DNA from: Straminergon stramineum
Lineage: Eukaryota; Streptophyta; Bryopsida; Hypnales; Calliergonaceae
Direction of reading: 5' to 3'
DNA length: 64,000 nucleotides
Assembly (NCBI GenBank): GCA_963920665.1
Contig: OY987268.1
Location: 20,772,501 to 20,836,500 of the forward strand
Below the pieces are notes generated by a model. The model searched no databases. It saw nothing but the letters and a program-made list of their open reading frames with translations, and was not told where the DNA came from. Position numbers and translations under genes: made by a program. Below, piece by piece: positions 61,461-64,000 of the stretch (its first letter is position 1; each line of letters starts with the position of its first letter).

Positions 61461-62180
61461 TGCCTAAAATCCCATTTTCATATTGGGAGACAAATGACAG
61501 TTTGGACAAGCTCCTATAATCTCACATTTGACTTGATTTTCAAAAAAATTAAGAATAAATACATTGGTATTCTAGAAATATAATTTTTATTTCAATTGGA
61601 ACCCTCAAGCCAAAATTATGCCCTCCTAAACTCCAAATGCTCAAGCCCGAGCAAGAAAAAATAAAACCTTAATATAATTGTTTTTCTTCATAGATTATAT
61701 TTTTTGTTTATATGGAAAAATTCTACTCATTATTTTTGGAATGGTGATGTGAAAGTTATGAAGCATCTTGTTTGTGGGTACTCACATGATTTTTCTAGAG
61801 AAAAGAAGACATTGGATTTGTTTTTGAACTTGATTTTCATTGGACTCTTAACTCAATTTTTCAATATAAATTTTCTTTCATTCAAAATTTGTAATGCAAA
61901 AGTTTTAAGCTAAGAAAATTCAAAAGTCTTATAATCTAGTCACACAAGGTGCAAAAGCCCTCCATTTTCTTCAATTTTAATGCAAATATCTTCCAATCTA
62001 CATGGTCAAAGTTTCTAAAATTTCTTCCACACATTCTTAAACCAATCTAGTGCAAGATCCTATAGTTAGATGAGCAACAACAACAACAAAAAATCAGATT
62101 TTTTTGCTCTTAGCAAATGGGAGTTTTTGAGTGTTTTATTTATTTTATTTATTTATGAAAAAAGGCCATGAAACCTTTGT
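61461..62180 (+). mobile_element. Diverged relative of element K
   Basis: TTAA at 61457-61460 is followed by TGCCTAAAATCCC, a mutated version of K's left end. The interior is collinear with 56498-57295. The right part is interrupted by a TTTA-rich simple repeat (about 62136-62158), and the end is degraded. Confidence 0.55.
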
Positions 62181-62189
62181 GTGTTTGTG

Positions 62190-63322
62190 TCAACACTCTC
62201 TTTCAACAAGAGAACATATAATAAGAGAGCATATGGCTGCTTGCAACCACCCAACCGAAAGACACATGACCCAAGTCTTCAGTGGGAGACTTGGAACGCA
62301 CCTACTCCACCGATGTCACCACCACCAAAGGAAACCTACAGCAGCCTTTTCAAAATCTTAAATCAGTTTGTGCTTTGTCCCATCTGCAGTCCACCTTGCC
62401 CTTCCTTTCCTTGTGGCAAGGTAAGCTTAAAATACTCTTCGCTTGGGCTTGGGTTGTACAGTACTTTCCTTACTCTCCTTTTTGCAACTGAATAAGTTAA
62501 GTTAAGATATATCCTTTCATTTGCACAACAAAAAAAATGAAAAAATGAAAAAATGAAAAAATGAAAAATTTTAAAATCTTAAATATATTCCAAGCCACCT
62601 GGCCGCTCCAGTCCTCCTCTTCATCTGACTCACCTGTTGACTGCCCCACCTGTACACCCACCCTGACACTCACCCTGTTAAATCTCATAAAAGCCATTCC
62701 ACCAATCACTACAAAAGTACCAATCCTCAAAACCCAACCAACCCGAATCAATAAGCACTTCGCAGACCTGAATTCCTGATAAACCTGAAAAAGTTCCCCA
62801 ACACTCCTTACTCACCCCGCAGCAAGTGACCCTCCTCCTGTCTTTCTGTCTGTCTGTCTGTCTGTCTCTGTGAGACTAGCTAAGCTAGCTGGGTGTCCCA
62901 GGCAGTCTTCTTCTACACTAACTTAAGTTTAGCTTCTTCAATTCCTCGCTCGCACTCCCAGCTACGGAGCTCCGAAGCTTACCTTCACCCTTTCTCTTCT
63001 GTGGATCCCATTGCAACCAACCAACCAACCGACCATTCCAACACTTCCATAGCCCTGTTAATTTGGGGATCCTCGACTGGTGTCTCCAACTTCGAACTCC
63101 ACAATTTCGGGCCTCAGTCTTTGGGACGTGTCCCTGGCCTTGGTGTATTTCTTATATATGGAGACTTGTTTTGTGTTGTTTCGGAGAAGGTAGGTAGGTC
63201 GGGAGAGAACCAGCTAGAGAGACAAGAGACACAGACACAGATACAGGGACACAGAGACACAGATACAGGGAGCTCGAGAGAGAGAGAAAGAGATAGAGAG
63301 GCAGAGAGTTCCGTATTGAGAG
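62190..63322 (+). promoter_or_regulatory. Promoter and long 5' leader of the AP2 gene
   Basis: GC content rises from 62200. The stretch holds an AAAAAATG tandem repeat (about 62530-62567), a TGTC microsatellite (about 62845-62871) and a GA-rich run (about 63215-63310) ending at the start codon. GA/CT-rich leaders are common in plant transcription-factor genes. Frames of 150-200 residues over the GA and CT runs are artefacts of low complexity. Confidence 0.45.
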
Positions 63323-63462
63323 ATGGAGGTGAAATTGAGCAAGCCTTGTAAGCGGACTGTTCGGCAGTATCCACCTCGGAAACAGCAGGCGCGTGTGGAT
63401 GGATGTACCAGTGGGGGTAGTCTTCCTTTGAAAAGAAGCTCTTCATATCGAGGTGTAACAAG
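63323..63462 (+). CDS. AP2-domain transcription factor, first exon only (WRI1/AIL-like)
   Basis: ATG at 63323 follows a GA-rich leader. The exon reads a basic N terminus (MEVKLSKPCKRTVRQYPPRK), a short Gly/Ser linker, then KRSSSYRGVTR, the opening of the first AP2 domain. The donor at 63463 (GTGTGG) splits the Arg codon of GVTR after AG. That is the intron position I recall for WRINKLED1-type genes, where the next exon begins with the HRWTGR-like motif. The rest lies beyond the window or deeper in the intron, so the subfamily cannot be settled. Such proteins regulate fatty-acid synthesis or meristem development and act in the nucleus. Confidence 0.82.
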
Positions 63463-64000
63463 GTGTGGCGAGAATGAGAAAACAGTGAGAGTGAGAGTGA
63501 GAGAGATGCAAGGAACGCAACAGGTTTTGTTTTGTTTTGTCTGTTTTTTCTTCGTGTGGGGATGACTCGACTGGGAGAAGGTGCACGGATGGAGTGGAGG
63601 GATCTGAGTGTGTTGAGTGCGTGCTGGAGTTTGATTTCATTCTTTGGAATTTGTTCGGAGTGAGGAGAGTGTGTTTGACGTGTGCGTTTTTTCGATCTAT
63701 ATTGGTCATATATATGCAAGTAATTAAGGATTGAGTGGACTCAGAGGATGTGTGAAGTGCTGGTTGTTGATAGCTTTTGAGGTGCAAGGATCCACTGGAG
63801 AGAGTGTGCACAAGTGTTGAATGGTTTTTGATTTCATTTGGGGGTGCAATCAAGGACGGACTGGATCGAGAGAGTACTGTGCCAACTATTGATTTTTTGA
63901 TTCCTTTGTGGCCAGTGACAAGGTGCAAGGATTGACAGTCCATACAGAGAAAGAGAGTCCAATGGCTATGGCTTTTTTTTTATTCATTTGCCTGGGGGAG
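63463..64000 (+). other. First intron of the AP2 gene (incomplete)
   Basis: T- and G-rich sequence with GTGTGG at its 5' end and no AP2-like exon before the window edge. The frames on both strands here are shadows. Confidence 0.55.

Noticed and set aside
24663..62180. CCCTAAA motifs as interstitial telomere repeats
   Set aside because: They occur singly, at element ends next to TTAA and in inverse pairs, not as tandem TTTAGGG arrays.
62893..63351. Plus-strand 152-residue frame overlapping the AP2 start
   Set aside because: It has no ATG at its apparent start (GTG), ends in a GA-repeat translation and overlaps the start of the AP2 frame. It is not a convincing gene.
63114..63719. Minus-strand frame of about 200 residues rich in Ser/Leu
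   Set aside because: It is the complement of the GA-rich leader of the AP2 gene and part of its first exon. Low-complexity composition explains the open frame.

Overview
This window looks like nuclear DNA of a land plant. The genes are split by short GT-AG introns with long AT-rich spacers. The recognised products are typical plant proteins: a DG1-type PPR protein, a SAM50 outer-membrane protein, a lipid phosphate phosphatase, a NAM-associated Myb-like protein and an AP2-domain factor. Telo-box motifs (AAACCCTAA) lie at the 5' ends of several genes. There are no operons, no CRISPR array and no bacterial features. The dense non-coding repeats and the protein flavour suggest a non-flowering plant, but the species cannot be fixed from this sequence.

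Layout. 0.7-3.5 kb (minus): a four-exon gene for a membrane and coiled-coil protein of unknown function. 4.5-4.7 kb: a telo-box-bearing 5' end with no identified gene body. 7.6-14.2 kb (minus): a ten-exon PPR gene resembling DELAYED GREENING 1. 16.8-19.8 kb (minus): a five-exon SAM50 gene. 21.7-24.2 kb (plus): an intronless reading frame for a Harbinger-derived Myb-like/NAM-associated protein, probably with a 5'UTR intron. 34.9-39.0 kb (plus): an eight-exon PAP2 lipid phosphate phosphatase. 63.3 kb to the edge (plus): the first exon of an AP2/WRI1-like transcription factor.

The rest, above all 24.6-34.2 kb and 40.5-62.2 kb, is a patchwork of small non-autonomous transposons. The most coherent group has ends CCCCTAAA...TTTAGGGG, always set between TTAA tetranucleotides. 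It has several length classes (about 220, 530, 570, 590, 800 and 910-930 bp), one element nested in another and two elements abutting at one shared TTAA. That geometry is piggyBac-like. A second group, with ends AGGTAAAC...GTTTACCT between TA dinucleotides, is mariner-like. Others are a CACTA-type element with AGTTGCA repeats, a foldback element with perfect 20-bp ends, a SINE-like insertion with near-perfect target duplications, and a 370-380-bp element present as two inverted copies with an apparent empty site elsewhere in the window. No transposase reading frame was found for any of them.

The genes are functionally unrelated. DG1-like is presumably plastid, SAM50 mitochondrial outer membrane, the phosphatase endomembrane, and the Myb-like and AP2 proteins nuclear. 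Exon coordinates were derived by hand from splice signals and reading phase.
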